A DNA stretch of 64,000 nucleotides from Algoriphagus oliviformis (GCF_017254915.1 NZ_JAFKCT010000007.1:25678-89677); one strand, 5' to 3'. Counted from the stretch's first letter, positions 1 to 9,135 are shown. Program-made: numbers and translations. The notes: generated by a model from the sequence alone, not told the origin.

Positions 1-1371
1 CAATCGACCCTCCAAGGGTTCGAAACCCTTGGAGGGTTAAGCGGACGTTTTCGCAAAAGCTTCAGCGCCAAAACCCGTCTTTACCGACAGTTTGCCAACA
101 ACGATTTTCCCTACCAAGATCTCTCGCAGGCCGGAACTCCCGAAGTGCGGGAAGACCATGCGCAGGTCGAGCAGCTCGGACTGGTGCAGGATTTGGCTTG
201 GAATCTCAGTACCAAAGACCAGCTCAAGGCGGCGGTTTGGTGGCAAAAGTCAGATCGAGAGATCCAGCCGCCCATGGGTTCCAACACCCAAGACTTGCAA
301 TCCGACGAAAGCATCCGAGCGGTGATCGACTATTTCCGGTTTGGCAAGCAAGCCACATTGAATCTGAAGTCTGGCTTCGTCCAGGATCGGCAACACTTCA
401 ACGGCAGCCTGAACCAAACCCGGCAGTTTCTCCTCGCCGCAGACTATGATGCCGAAGTCGGCGAAGACTGGCGATTCAAAGCCGGCGCGCGCGCGACTGT
501 AGCTCGGGGCGACCTGAGTACCTACACGGCCACCGACCAGCGCTACGAGTTTTACCAATCCGCCCGATGGGAAGGTTTGGAGGATCTATCCCTTTCCCTC
601 AATCTCCGGCAGTATGCCTATTCGGATGGTTTTGAGCCTTTTTTGCCGAGTCTGGGGGCGGATTGGGGCTTTTGGGAAAATGGAAAAAACAGCCTCTTGC
701 TGAAGGCTTCCATCGGAAAAGGCTTCAAGTTGCCGACGCTCAACGACCGTTTTTGGCAGCCGGGCGGCAATCCCGACTTGCAACCAGAGGAAAGCCTCAA
801 TGGGGAAATAGGCCTGAATTGGAGAAAAACGGGCGATTTTTCCTTGGATCAAAGCCTGACCTACTACCGCATGCAGGTGGATCAGTGGATCATCTGGCTG
901 CCGATGGGCTCGGTCTGGGCGCCGCAAAATATCCGCGAGGTCAAAAACCAGGGGATAGAATACCAGGGAAATGCCGAATGGAAAACCGGCAGATGGGATT
1001 GGAAGATGGGCTTGGCCTATACCTATTCCCGGGCTTTGGACCTCACGACCGAGCCTTCCCATCCGCGACAGCTTCCCTACACGCCCGAGCATCAGGCCAA
1101 CGGAAATCTGGAAGCCGAGTTCGGAGGCTTTTCCCTGAACCTTTCCTCCTTTTTCGTAGGCCAGCGCGCCATAGGCACTGGCAATGCCCGCGTGATGGAT
1201 GCCTACCAAATCTGGAATGCAGGCCTTTCTTTTTCCCAACTCAAGTGGGGCAAGGCGAGCTTCCCGCTCCGCTTTCAGGTGCTCAACCTATTGGACAGGG
1301 ACTACCAAGTCCTCTACCTCCGGGCCATGCCCGGCAGATCGTATCAACTTAATTTAACTATACACTTATGA
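1..1371 (+). CDS. TonB-dependent receptor, BtuB-like, 5' end outside window
   Basis: C-terminal part of an outer-membrane TonB-dependent receptor. The frame is open from base 1, so the plug and early strands lie upstream. Alternating amphipathic strands run to a C-terminus ending in an aromatic/hydrophobic strand (SYQLNLTIHL), as in barrel proteins that use the BAM signal. The segment GFKLPTLNDRFWQPGGNPDL is typical of the cobalamin-receptor clade in Bacteroidota (recalled, not searched). Its stop overlaps the start of the next gene by 4 nt (ATGA), and that gene encodes a BtuG-like propeller, so the substrate is inferred to be a corrinoid. A 31-bp perfect palindrome lies in frame at 7-37. An iron-siderophore receptor is the main alternative. 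Confidence 0.8.
   Translation, partial: QSTLQGFETLGGLSGRFRKSFSAKTRLYRQFANNDFPYQDLSQAGTPEVREDHAQVEQLGLVQDLAWNLSTKDQLKAAVWWQKSDREIQPPMGSNTQDLQSDESIRAVIDYFRFGKQATLNLKSGFVQDRQHFNGSLNQTRQFLLAADYDAEVGEDWRFKAGARATVARGDLSTYTATDQRYEFYQSARWEGLEDLSLSLNLRQYAYSDGFEPFLPSLGADWGFWENGKNSLLLKASIGKGFKLPTLNDRFWQPGGNPDLQPEESLNGEIGLNWRKTGDFSLDQSLTYYRMQVDQWIIWLPMGSVWAPQNIREVKNQGIEYQGNAEWKTGRWDWKMGLAYTYSRALDLTTEPSHPRQLPYTPEHQANGNLEAEFGGFSLNLSSFFVGQRAIGTGNARVMDAYQIWNAGLSFSQLKWGKASFPLRFQVLNLLDRDYQVLYLRAMPGRSYQLNLTIHL
7..37. repeat. 14-bp perfect inverted repeat inside a coding frame
   Basis: Arms at 7-20 and 24-37 are exact reverse complements, separated by 3 nt. The core AGGGTT/AACCCT resembles palindromes found between genes at about 48.54, 48.79, 48.98 and 63.50 kb, but here it is translated in frame within the receptor. 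It may be a palindromic element captured by the gene, or simply coding sequence. Confidence 0.75.
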
Positions 1372-2420
1372 CGAATCTTTTCAAAAATCGACTTTGGGTC
1401 CTTGTGTTCCTGGTATTTGCCTTTGCCTGTAGCGACAGCGGCGAGGAGAAGCCGCTCGGAAAATACGACACCGGCGTGCTCATCATGAACGAGGGGAATT
1501 TTGGTGCCAATGACGGGGAAGTCTACCACTACGATCCGGCGACCGAGACCCTGACCGCGGATATTTTTGAGTTGGAAAACAGCCGACCTTTTGCCGGGTT
1601 GCTGGAGGATATGGTGCTGGAGCAGGATAGATTGTATCTGGTAGCGAACACCGGAAAAGTCGAAATCGTGAATCCGGGCGACTTCAAGTCCATCGGTGCG
1701 GTGTCTGCCGATCTGGACCAGCCGAGATCCCTGGCTACGGCCAGCGGCAAGCTCTTTATCTCCGACTACGGCCCGTATAATGCGAGCTATGCGACTCCGG
1801 ATTCCTATATCGCGGTGGTTTCTGGATTGGATGGTGGAGCGGTGAGCAAAAAAATCGAGGTGTCCAACAAGCCAGAGGACCTCTTTGCCAGCGGAAAGTA
1901 TGTATTTGTAGCTGGGTCGGAAGAAAGCCAAATCGAAATCATAGACTCCGAAAAGGAGGAAGTGGTCAAAACCATTGAAGTAAGTGGACGTCCAGTGCAG
2001 TTCTTTGAGCAGAAGGGAGATCTGTGGGTCTATTCTTACGATTCGGAACATATTTACTTCCAGTCTTTTCACCTAGACAACCTGACTAAGAAAGAGTTTC
2101 GAGAGCTGCCTGTTGCCAAGGCCACTGGTAGAATTGCGCTGGGTGAAGACCTGAAAATCTACATCATCACCAGTTCAGGGTGGCCTGAATACCAAGATGG
2201 AGTTGCGGTGGTTTCCCTTTATGATTCAACCTTGATTCCAGCGTGGAAGAGCGGTTCCGGATTTTACGGGATAGGCTATGATCAAGCAAGACAGGAAATC
2301 TACCTGACGAACGCGAATGGTTTTCAAGGAAATGGAACAGTTACTGTGTTTGAAAAAGGCGGAACTGAAGTAGGGGATATGGAAGTGGGACGAGGGCCTT
2401 CGGGCTTTTTGTTCAGGTAG
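1368..2420 (+). CDS. surface lipoprotein, DUF5074/YncE-type beta-propeller, BtuG-like
   Basis: A 350-residue lipoprotein. The signal peptide ends in a lipobox with Cys21 (AFACSDSG). After it comes the opening VLIMNEGNFGANDGEVYHYD, then repeated propeller-blade strands to the end. This NEGNFG opening is what I recall from DUF5074/YncE propellers next to B12 receptors in Bacteroidota, such as the B. thetaiotaomicron surface protein BtuG, which binds cobalamin tightly and caps BtuB. The start codon overlaps the stop of the receptor (ATGA), so the two are translationally coupled and a strong terminator follows. Function as a B12 capture lipoprotein is inferred from fold and neighbour. A generic YncE-like propeller is the fallback. 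Confidence 0.75.
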   Translation: MTNLFKNRLWVLVFLVFAFACSDSGEEKPLGKYDTGVLIMNEGNFGANDGEVYHYDPATETLTADIFELENSRPFAGLLEDMVLEQDRLYLVANTGKVEIVNPGDFKSIGAVSADLDQPRSLATASGKLFISDYGPYNASYATPDSYIAVVSGLDGGAVSKKIEVSNKPEDLFASGKYVFVAGSEESQIEIIDSEKEEVVKTIEVSGRPVQFFEQKGDLWVYSYDSEHIYFQSFHLDNLTKKEFRELPVAKATGRIALGEDLKIYIITSSGWPEYQDGVAVVSLYDSTLIPAWKSGSGFYGIGYDQARQEIYLTNANGFQGNGTVTVFEKGGTEVGDMEVGRGPSGFLFR

Positions 2421-2442
2421 GAAAATCACATGGCGAACAACA

Positions 2443-2472
2443 GAGAAGCCCGACCGTGAGGTCGGGCTTCTC
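2443..2472 (+). terminator. Rho-independent terminator after the receptor/propeller pair
   Basis: A perfect 12-bp stem (2443-2454 with 2461-2472), GC-rich, with a 6-nt loop and followed by TTGTTTA. It lies 22 bp after the propeller stop codon. Confidence 0.85.
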
Positions 2473-2549
2473 TTGTTTATTGACTCTAGGCGTTGGTATT
2501 TGTTCAGAGCGTTACTCTGCTTACTGCGCCCTGCGACTGCCTACTGATT

Positions 2550-2963
2550 TCATTCCTCCATCTTTTTCTTCATCCTATCCTCAAAGCGTCCCAGTAGCCC
2601 CACGTAGCGGTCCAGGATATGGCTGATGAACTGTTGGCGGTTTTCCAGGTCGTAGACGGGACTGTATTGGATGCGGTCGATGACCATGTCCAGCCATCCC
2701 TTGCCGTCGTCAATGAGCTCGGCGTGGAACGCCTCTACCGTCGCGTCTCTGGATCCGGAAAAGGGCCCCTTGCCCATCGTGGCGAGGTAGCTATTGATCA
2801 CCCGGAGAGCCATCTCGTGGGAGGCCTCAAAGCTGGCGATGAGTTCCAGGCTTTGCTTTTCGGTCAGGCTGTTTTTGTTGCGGCTCGCGTACGCATTTAA
2901 GTCTTCAATTGCGTCGGAAAACTGAGCCAGCAAGTGCTCACGGGAAGGGGAGGTTGTTTTCAT
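2550..2963 (-). CDS. HI0074-family nucleotidyltransferase substrate-binding (HEPN-like) protein
   Basis: 137 residues, predicted all-helical. The pattern of a FEASHEMALRVINSYL helix, a GSRD turn, then ELIDDGKGWLDMVIDR matches the HI0074/TIGR01987 family. These normally pair with an MNT-type minimal nucleotidyltransferase as a toxin-antitoxin module. No such partner is encoded nearby. The usual R-x4-6-H (often RNxxxHxY) of HEPN RNases reads DRIQYSPVYD here, so the expected His is replaced. It may therefore be non-catalytic or act with a distant partner. Family assignment rests on motif memory only. Confidence 0.7.
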   Translation of the reverse strand: MKTTSPSREHLLAQFSDAIEDLNAYASRNKNSLTEKQSLELIASFEASHEMALRVINSYLATMGKGPFSGSRDATVEAFHAELIDDGKGWLDMVIDRIQYSPVYDLENRQQFISHILDRYVGLLGRFEDRMKKKMEE

Positions 2964-3017
2964 TTTGGGAAAAATCTTGTTTAATCAAAATAGGAAAAAT
3001 CGTTTGCTAAAACGAGG

Positions 3018-3050
3018 AAAGCCGCTGGAATTTGCCATTCCGGCGGCTTT
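3018..3050. terminator. hairpin between two minus-strand genes
   Basis: A 14-bp stem with one G-T type mismatch (3018-3031 with 3037-3050). On the plus strand a long T-rich run follows (to 3058). On the minus strand, where it would end the HtrA transcript, the T tract is weaker (CCTCGTTTT). It could work in both directions. Confidence 0.6.
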
Positions 3051-3111
3051 TTATTTTTGATTTTGGCCCAGGGAAAGAGGAACTAAGCCGTGCTTCGGAG
3101 CTCTGGGCTTT

Positions 3112-4551
3112 TTATCTCACATTGAAGCTCTGCATAAATGGCTGCCCGTTTGGCCCCACACCTTCCAGACGGAGTCTGCCGCTGTACTTTTCCAGGTACT
3201 TGCCGACCTCGTTGGGGTCTTTGGCAGGCATCTGGTTGATATGCGTGATGACGTAGCCGTCGCGGAAGCCGAGATCCCTCAGGTATCCACGGGTCAGGGA
3301 GGTGATCTTCACGCCATAGGGGATCTTGAGTCTGTCCCGCTCGATGGTGTTGACCGCTTCGAGTTTGGCACCCAGCAGGCCGGAGCTGTAAAACTCCCGC
3401 TTGATCACGCCGGTACTTCCCTCGAGGTTTTGCAGGGTGAGCTCTGCGCTCTGGGGACTGCCGTTTCGCAGGAACTCCACTTTGACCTGGTCGCCGGGAT
3501 AGTAATAGGAGATGGCTTCCTCGAAGCTACCCTTGCCGGTGATTTTCCAGTCGGCGACGCGGGTGATCACGTCATTTTTGAGCAGGCCCGCATCTTCGGC
3601 AGCGCCCTCCCGCACCACGTGGGTGATGATCACCCCGTCGAGGCTTTTTACCTTCATTTCCTCAGCGAGCTCGGGAGTCAGCTCCACGATGTCCATGCCG
3701 GGGATGGCTTTTTGCACTTCTCCGTACTTGATCAGGTCATTGGCGACCTTCACGGCGATGTCTACCGGTACCGCAAAGCCATAGCCCGTGTAAGTTCCGG
3801 TGCGCGAAAGGATGGCGGTGTTGATGCCCACCAGCTCCCCGTTGACGTTGACCAGGGCTCCTCCGGAGTTGCCGGGGTTGATGGGCGCGTCGGTTTGGAT
3901 GAAGCTTTCGAGGGGGAACTCACCGCCCAGGATGTTGATCTGCCGCTCTTTGGCAGATACGATGCCCGCCGTCACGGTGGAAGTGAGGTTAAACGGGTTG
4001 CCTACGGCCAGTACCCATTCCCCGATCTTGAGGTCTCGGCTGCTTCCCCGCTTGATTTCCGGCAGGTTGCTGGCCTCGATCTTGAGCACGGCGATGTCGG
4101 TGTTTTTGTCCGTGCCGACGAGCTTGGCGGGGTAGGTGCGTTTTTGGTGGACGACCTCGATGGTCTCGGCCCTGTCGATCACGTGGTTATTGGTGATGAT
4201 ATAGCCGTCTTTGGACAGGATGACACCGGAGCCGGTGCTGACCTGCTGGGTGGGGCCGGTGCCAAAGAAGAAGTCAAACATGCTGTATCTGCTGGGGTCG
4301 GTGCCGCTGAAGTTTTTGATAAAGACGACCGACTCGGTGCTGTTTTGGGAGGCTTCCACGAAGGAAATGGGAGGATCCGTCCTCAGCGCAGGGGAGTAGG
4401 TCTCCGAGGCGAATTGACTGGACATCCCGACAGGGGCCTCTTGGCCTGGGTTTTCGAAGGGGAGTTTTTCCGAATCTATACTGGTCCAAAGTGCCGCCCC
4501 GCCCAGTCCGGCGGCAAAGGGGATTGCAAATGATTTGATCAGATTTTTCAT
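3112..4551 (-). CDS. HtrA/DegP-family periplasmic serine protease
   Basis: 479 residues. An N-terminal hydrophobic segment (about 5-22) acts as signal or anchor. The trypsin-like domain carries the full triad: His123 in NNHVI, Asp152 in TDIAVL and Ser229 in NPGNSGGAL. Two PDZ regions follow, the first with GVIITHVVREGAAEDAGL and a shorter C-terminal one (GYVITHINQMPAKDP). Expected role: degradation or refolding of misfolded envelope proteins. A paralog is encoded at 21730-23226. The gene is divergent from dxr across a 417-bp gap. Confidence 0.92.
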   Translation of the reverse strand: MKNLIKSFAIPFAAGLGGAALWTSIDSEKLPFENPGQEAPVGMSSQFASETYSPALRTDPPISFVEASQNSTESVVFIKNFSGTDPSRYSMFDFFFGTGPTQQVSTGSGVILSKDGYIITNNHVIDRAETIEVVHQKRTYPAKLVGTDKNTDIAVLKIEASNLPEIKRGSSRDLKIGEWVLAVGNPFNLTSTVTAGIVSAKERQINILGGEFPLESFIQTDAPINPGNSGGALVNVNGELVGINTAILSRTGTYTGYGFAVPVDIAVKVANDLIKYGEVQKAIPGMDIVELTPELAEEMKVKSLDGVIITHVVREGAAEDAGLLKNDVITRVADWKITGKGSFEEAISYYYPGDQVKVEFLRNGSPQSAELTLQNLEGSTGVIKREFYSSGLLGAKLEAVNTIERDRLKIPYGVKITSLTRGYLRDLGFRDGYVITHINQMPAKDPNEVGKYLEKYSGRLRLEGVGPNGQPFMQSFNVR

Positions 4552-4968
4552 AGCAGTGTTAATCGGATGTGCTTGCTACAAGTTGTCTAGCTTGGGTTTC
4601 CTTTACAAATTTTAAGAAGTGTTTTGCCTGCTGAAGAGGCAATAATTTTTCCAAATCCGGAAATCCTGCCAAAAATGCCTGTCTTTTGACACTTTTTAAG
4701 ATCGGGCAAAAGAGCCGGGTTGGGCTTTAGTCTGCTGTTTGTCACCTGGCTTTTTCCTGGAGAAAAGGGTTGCATTTGGATTTCAGGGATGCTTTTGCAG
4801 GCAAAGCTTGGGCTTGGGGCGGAGAGTTGCGGCGCGAAAAGTTAAAGTCGATTTATCCTAAATCTCGGCATAGTACAAGGAAAAGTCTTTCCAATTGGTA
4901 ATTTTGTCAGCCTGAGCGGGAAACCTTCCCCACGAGCGGCAGGTTTTTTTTGGCTTTAATCCCATTGA
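4552..4968. other. 417-bp divergent intergenic region, no gene seen
   Basis: It separates the minus-strand htrA from plus-strand dxr and must hold promoters for both. The short ORF on the minus strand here lacks codon structure or a domain. I found no convincing hairpin, repeat or -33/-7 pair. Confidence 0.6.
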
Positions 4969-6135
4969 ATGACAGAAGCAAAGCGTGTAGCCATCCTCGG
5001 CAGTACCGGGAGCATAGGCACACAGACATTGGATGTAATCCGGCAGCATACTGACAAGTTTACGGTAGAGGTGCTCACCGCGCAAAACAACTGCGAGCTG
5101 TTGATCGCGCAGGCGCTGGAGTTCCAGCCCAATGCCGTCGTCATCGGCAACGAGGCCAAGTACCAGGAGGTAAAAGAGGCGCTCCTTCCGCATGACATCA
5201 AGGTCTATGCCGGACAGAAAGCCATCGCCCAAGTCGTGGAGATGGAGACCATCGACGTGGTGCTGACGGCTTTGGTCGGGTACTCGGGACTGATCCCCAC
5301 CGTGAATGCCATCAAGGCCGGTAAACAGATCGCCTTGGCCAACAAAGAAACCTTGGTCGTGGCGGGAGAGCTGATCACCGCCCTGGCCCGGGAAAAGGGA
5401 GTAAACATCTATCCGGTCGATTCGGAGCACTCTGCGATTTTTCAGTGCCTGGTCGGCGAGTTTCACAATCCCATCGAAAAGATCATCCTTACCGCTTCAG
5501 GTGGGCCTTTCCGGGGCAAAGACCGGTCTTATCTCGAGACCGTGACCCGTGAGCAGGCGCTCAAGCATCCCAACTGGGACATGGGCGCAAAGATCACCAT
5601 CGACTCCGCCTCCCTGATGAACAAGGGTCTGGAAGTGATCGAGGCCAAGTGGCTTTTTGGGCTGAAAACCGAGCAGATCGAGGTCGTCGTCCATCCCCAG
5701 AGCATCGTGCATTCTCTGGTGCAGTTTGAAGACGGATCGATCAAGGCACAACTCGGGCTCCCCGATATGCGTATCCCCATTCAGTTTGCGCTGAGCTACC
5801 CCCATCGCTTCCGAAGCGACTTCGAACGCTTTGACTTCACCAAATATCCCCAGTTGACCTTTGAGCAGCCGGATCTGGAGACTTTCCGAAACCTGCAGCT
5901 GGCCTACGATGCGCTGGCGAAGGGAGGAAACGCCCCCTGCATCCTCAATGCCGCCAACGAGGTCGCCGTGGCTGCGTTTCTCAAAAACGAGGTGGGATTC
6001 CTGGAAATGTCCGATTTGATCGAATCGACGATGGAAAAGGCGGGCTTCATTGCCCATCCGAGCTTGGAAGACTACGTGGAGTCGGACCGCGAGACCAGAA
6101 CTATTACCGAAACATTAATTAAGTCGAAAGTATAA
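4969..6135 (+). CDS. dxr: 1-deoxy-D-xylulose 5-phosphate reductoisomerase
   Basis: 388 residues, full length for the family. It makes 2-C-methyl-D-erythritol 4-phosphate, the committed step of the non-mevalonate isoprenoid pathway, using NADPH and a divalent metal. Visible signatures are the N-terminal nucleotide-binding turn GSTGSIG (about residues 11-17), ALANKETLVVAG, the metal/substrate region VDSEHSAIFQ, the catalytic-loop segment SGGPFRG, the MNKGLEVIEA helix, and the C-terminal ILNAANEVAV. Its TAA shares one base with the ATG of rseP, so both are co-transcribed, a common arrangement. Confidence 0.97.
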   Translation: MTEAKRVAILGSTGSIGTQTLDVIRQHTDKFTVEVLTAQNNCELLIAQALEFQPNAVVIGNEAKYQEVKEALLPHDIKVYAGQKAIAQVVEMETIDVVLTALVGYSGLIPTVNAIKAGKQIALANKETLVVAGELITALAREKGVNIYPVDSEHSAIFQCLVGEFHNPIEKIILTASGGPFRGKDRSYLETVTREQALKHPNWDMGAKITIDSASLMNKGLEVIEAKWLFGLKTEQIEVVVHPQSIVHSLVQFEDGSIKAQLGLPDMRIPIQFALSYPHRFRSDFERFDFTKYPQLTFEQPDLETFRNLQLAYDALAKGGNAPCILNAANEVAVAAFLKNEVGFLEMSDLIESTMEKAGFIAHPSLEDYVESDRETRTITETLIKSKV

Positions 6136-7448
6136 TGGAAACATTGATTATGGTGGGCCAATTGCTCCTGGGGTTGTCGATCCTGGTGGGGCTGCATGAG
6201 TTGGGCCACTTGCTTACCGCCAAGATGTTTGGCATGAGAGTAGAAAAATTCTCCATCGGATTTCCTCCGAAAATCGCCGGATTCCAATGGGGAGAAACCG
6301 AATATTCCATCGGGGCCATCCCTTTGGGGGGATTTGTGAAGATCTCCGGTATGGTGGACGAATCCATGGACACCGAACAGATGGCGGCTGAGCCCCAGCC
6401 TTGGGAGTTTCGCTCCAAGCCGGCCTGGCAGCGCCTGATTGTGATGCTGGGCGGGATCATTGTCAACGTGATCACGGGTATCCTTATTTTCTGGGCTTTG
6501 GTGTACCACAACGGGGAAACCTACTATTCCCGTGACCAGATCATCGAAAACGGCATCGTGGCCTACGAGTATGGGGAGTCCATCGGCCTGGAGACCGGCG
6601 ACAAGATCCTCGACATCAACGGGGAGCCTTACCAGAGCATCTCTGACCTGACCAGCGGTGCGGCTTTGCTGAGCGAAAACGGCTACTATACCGTGGACAG
6701 AAACGGGGAAATCCTGAAGATCGACATCCCGCGCGGATTCATCAATACCTTTAATTCGGAGGAAGCTTTCACCAAGTTTGTGGGCCTTCGCTTTCCCTTT
6801 GAAGTGGGCGAGGTGGATGCCGGAAGCGGTGCCGAAGCTGCCGGAATTGCGGTGGGGGACAAGATCCTCGCCGTCAACGGCCAGAAGATTGAGTACTTTG
6901 ACCAGATGCAGGCTTCGCTGAAAGACTGGCTGAATAAACCCGCCCAGATCGTCAGGCAGCAGGGGGCCAAAGTCGATACCCTGAACATCCCGGTAACCGA
7001 CGATGCGCGCATAGGCATAGCCGTAAATCCCCTGATCGAGCCGGTGCGCCGAGAGTATGGCGTGGGTGAGGCTTTGGTGAAAGGCACTTCCCGGGCATTC
7101 GGCGTAGTGATCGTCAATGCAAAGGCTATGGGCAAGATGTTTACCGGCGAGGTTTCCGCCAAAAACGTAAGTGGCCCCATCGGCATGGCCAAAATCTACG
7201 GTGCCGAGTGGAGCTGGACCAAGTTCTTGAGCATCACTGGCTTGATTTCGATGATTTTGGCCTTTATGAACCTGCTGCCGATTCCTGCCCTGGACGGCGG
7301 ACATGTGATGTTCCTGCTTTACGAGATGATTTCAGGAAGGGCTCCGTCGGACAAGTTTCTGGAAAATGCCCAGAAAGTCGGGATGGTCATCCTGCTTGCG
7401 CTGATGGTCTTTGCGATCGGCAACGATATACTCAAGCTGTTTAATTAA
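6135..7448 (+). CDS. rseP: RIP metalloprotease RseP (site-2 protease)
   Basis: 437 residues, an inner-membrane zinc protease for regulated intramembrane proteolysis, for example of anti-sigma factors. The zinc motif HELGH spans residues 21-25 in the first membrane helix. Two PDZ-like regions lie in the middle (around GLETGDKILDINGEPYQ and GSGAEAAGIAVGDKILAVNG). The second active-site motif, NLLPIPALDGGH, sits in a late membrane helix, and a final hydrophobic helix precedes the C-terminus. The start overlaps the dxr stop by 1 nt, and a strong terminator follows 46 nt after the stop. Confidence 0.95.
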   Translation: METLIMVGQLLLGLSILVGLHELGHLLTAKMFGMRVEKFSIGFPPKIAGFQWGETEYSIGAIPLGGFVKISGMVDESMDTEQMAAEPQPWEFRSKPAWQRLIVMLGGIIVNVITGILIFWALVYHNGETYYSRDQIIENGIVAYEYGESIGLETGDKILDINGEPYQSISDLTSGAALLSENGYYTVDRNGEILKIDIPRGFINTFNSEEAFTKFVGLRFPFEVGEVDAGSGAEAAGIAVGDKILAVNGQKIEYFDQMQASLKDWLNKPAQIVRQQGAKVDTLNIPVTDDARIGIAVNPLIEPVRREYGVGEALVKGTSRAFGVVIVNAKAMGKMFTGEVSAKNVSGPIGMAKIYGAEWSWTKFLSITGLISMILAFMNLLPIPALDGGHVMFLLYEMISGRAPSDKFLENAQKVGMVILLALMVFAIGNDILKLFN

Positions 7449-7494
7449 AAAAGACGGAAGACCGAAGAAATATTTGCGAATCGCTTCGCACCAG

Positions 7495-7526
7495 AAGACC
7501 GGGCCAGCGATGGCCCGGTCTTTTTT
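7495..7526 (+). terminator. Rho-independent terminator of dxr-rseP
   Basis: A perfect 12-bp GC-rich stem (7495-7506 with 7511-7522), tetraloop GCGA, then a run of T to 7526. Confidence 0.93.
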
Positions 7527-7716
7527 GTCTCGGTTTTTCCCAAAAACCTGCGTTTCCCCAATGTAGAATAGCCTTTGGCAAGTGGGAAAACGAACGCTTT
7601 AAAATCAATAGTGAAGACTATCAAGGTCTTGGTGCCTTGCGGCTGCCTGAGGCTTTGATCAAACTGATTTTTGATGCTTTTTGCGCAGATTTTAGTTTAA
7701 ATAGAAATTTAGCACC

Positions 7717-8940
7717 ATGCGATTGGCAAAATATCTCCTGATTTCGGCGGCTTTCTTTTTTCAGCTCAAAGTAGCACAAGCCCAGCAAAGCATCCGAGGC
7801 TACTATGTAGATGCGGAGGGAACGCGTAGAGACGCCGAATTCCAGTTTACCTTTGATCAAGAGGACTACGGAGAGTTTGTGGTGTTGGGAGAGGAGCCGA
7901 AGCGGGTGCTGACCCCGGGTAAGGTCAAGGAAGTGGGTTTTGAAAACGGTCGACTTTTTCAGTCCGAGACACTTCCAGACTCGCCAGAGCCAGTTTTCGT
8001 TTTGGTGATGCGAGATGGCTCTTTGGATCTTTTGAAATGGCAAAAGAACTATTTCATTCGGCAGGAGGATCAGGTCGTGGCATTGAAGGAACTGACCTCT
8101 ACCAAAGATGTCAATGGCCAAGCTACCAAGGTCGTCACCAAACAATACCAAGGCGTGCTGATGTCGCTCTTGAAGCCCTCTCCGGATCAGGAAGACCTGA
8201 GCAAAGCCATCCGGAGCTCAGGTCTCAACGATCGCGATCTCTCGCGCATAGTAGATTTGTATCACGAGGCAAACGGCCTGGCCATCGACCGCACCGCTAG
8301 CGAGGCGCAGGGTCGCCCCTTTTCCGCCAAAATCAAGGTCCAAGCAGGTGTCGGGATACAGTCGCTTGTGAAGAACTTCGAAAACCAAGGCTTCAGCTAC
8401 CAGTTGGAAAGCGGGATGTCCACCTATGTGGAGGCAGGCGTGCGATTTAGGGACTTCAGAAACGCGCCACGCTTGTTTGTGGACTTGGGACTTGCCTACT
8501 ATGGGGAATCCGATCGGGTTTTGGCGGAAGCATCCCGGATTTCCTATGAATTTGACGGAACTCAGACGTTTACGTCTTCTTCAGTGGTAATCCCCCTGGA
8601 GATACACTACATTTTTTCCAAGGGTAATACCTCGGAATGGTACGCAGGGACAGGGCTGAGTTTCTGGATCAGTTCCTACGAAAACGAGTCGGCCGAATTT
8701 ACCCTCGACAATGGAGAACCGACTCCGGCGACTCACCAGGATGATTTCGTCAGCAGAAAGCCGGCATCGGTCAGTCCAAACCTGAAGTTGGGTTGGGCAA
8801 AGAGCCTGTCTTCGAAAAGCCAGCTGTTCGTCGAGGCAAAGGGAGACTTGCTGCTCAAAAACTATGAGATGAGGCCGCTGACCTACTATGCGATCTACAA
8901 TCTTGGCGTGCTGAGCCTTTCGGCCGGGGTGGCGTTTTAG
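7717..8940 (+). CDS. uncharacterised exported beta-barrel protein, first of a paralogous pair
   Basis: 407 residues with a clear signal peptide (about 1-22, cut after AQA). Residues 30-130 form a beta-rich domain with LTPGKVKEVGFENGRLF and PDSPEPVFVLV. After a linker, residues about 205-407 look like an outer-membrane barrel: repeated amphipathic strands with glycine/aromatic ends and a C-terminus of LSLSAGVAF. The next gene has the same layout and conserved words (nGrLF, PDSxEPVF, FRNxPRL), so they are tandem duplicates. I do not recognise the function. A Bacteroidota outer-membrane beta-barrel protein of unknown role is the safest name. Confidence 0.75.
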   Translation: MRLAKYLLISAAFFFQLKVAQAQQSIRGYYVDAEGTRRDAEFQFTFDQEDYGEFVVLGEEPKRVLTPGKVKEVGFENGRLFQSETLPDSPEPVFVLVMRDGSLDLLKWQKNYFIRQEDQVVALKELTSTKDVNGQATKVVTKQYQGVLMSLLKPSPDQEDLSKAIRSSGLNDRDLSRIVDLYHEANGLAIDRTASEAQGRPFSAKIKVQAGVGIQSLVKNFENQGFSYQLESGMSTYVEAGVRFRDFRNAPRLFVDLGLAYYGESDRVLAEASRISYEFDGTQTFTSSSVVIPLEIHYIFSKGNTSEWYAGTGLSFWISSYENESAEFTLDNGEPTPATHQDDFVSRKPASVSPNLKLGWAKSLSSKSQLFVEAKGDLLLKNYEMRPLTYYAIYNLGVLSLSAGVAF

Positions 8941-9135
8941 GCGGTCAGGCCATCTTGAAAAAGTTGACTAAGCTTATAGCCTGTCACAGGGTTCGCTTGC
9001 TTTGGCCAGCGTCAGGGTGTTGGTCTGTTCTTGCCAAAAATCAAAAAAGTAAAATCCTGGAAAATTAATTGTCAGAATTTCAGGTAACTAGCTGAGCTTC
9101 TTTTTAAGGCATAGTTAATTCGGCGTTTCCTTGCT

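Noticed and set aside
14..30. Looks like a tRNA T-arm (5-bp stem around TTCGAAA)
   Set aside because: The stem extends to 14 bp, no acceptor, D or anticodon arms fit, and the site is inside an open receptor frame.
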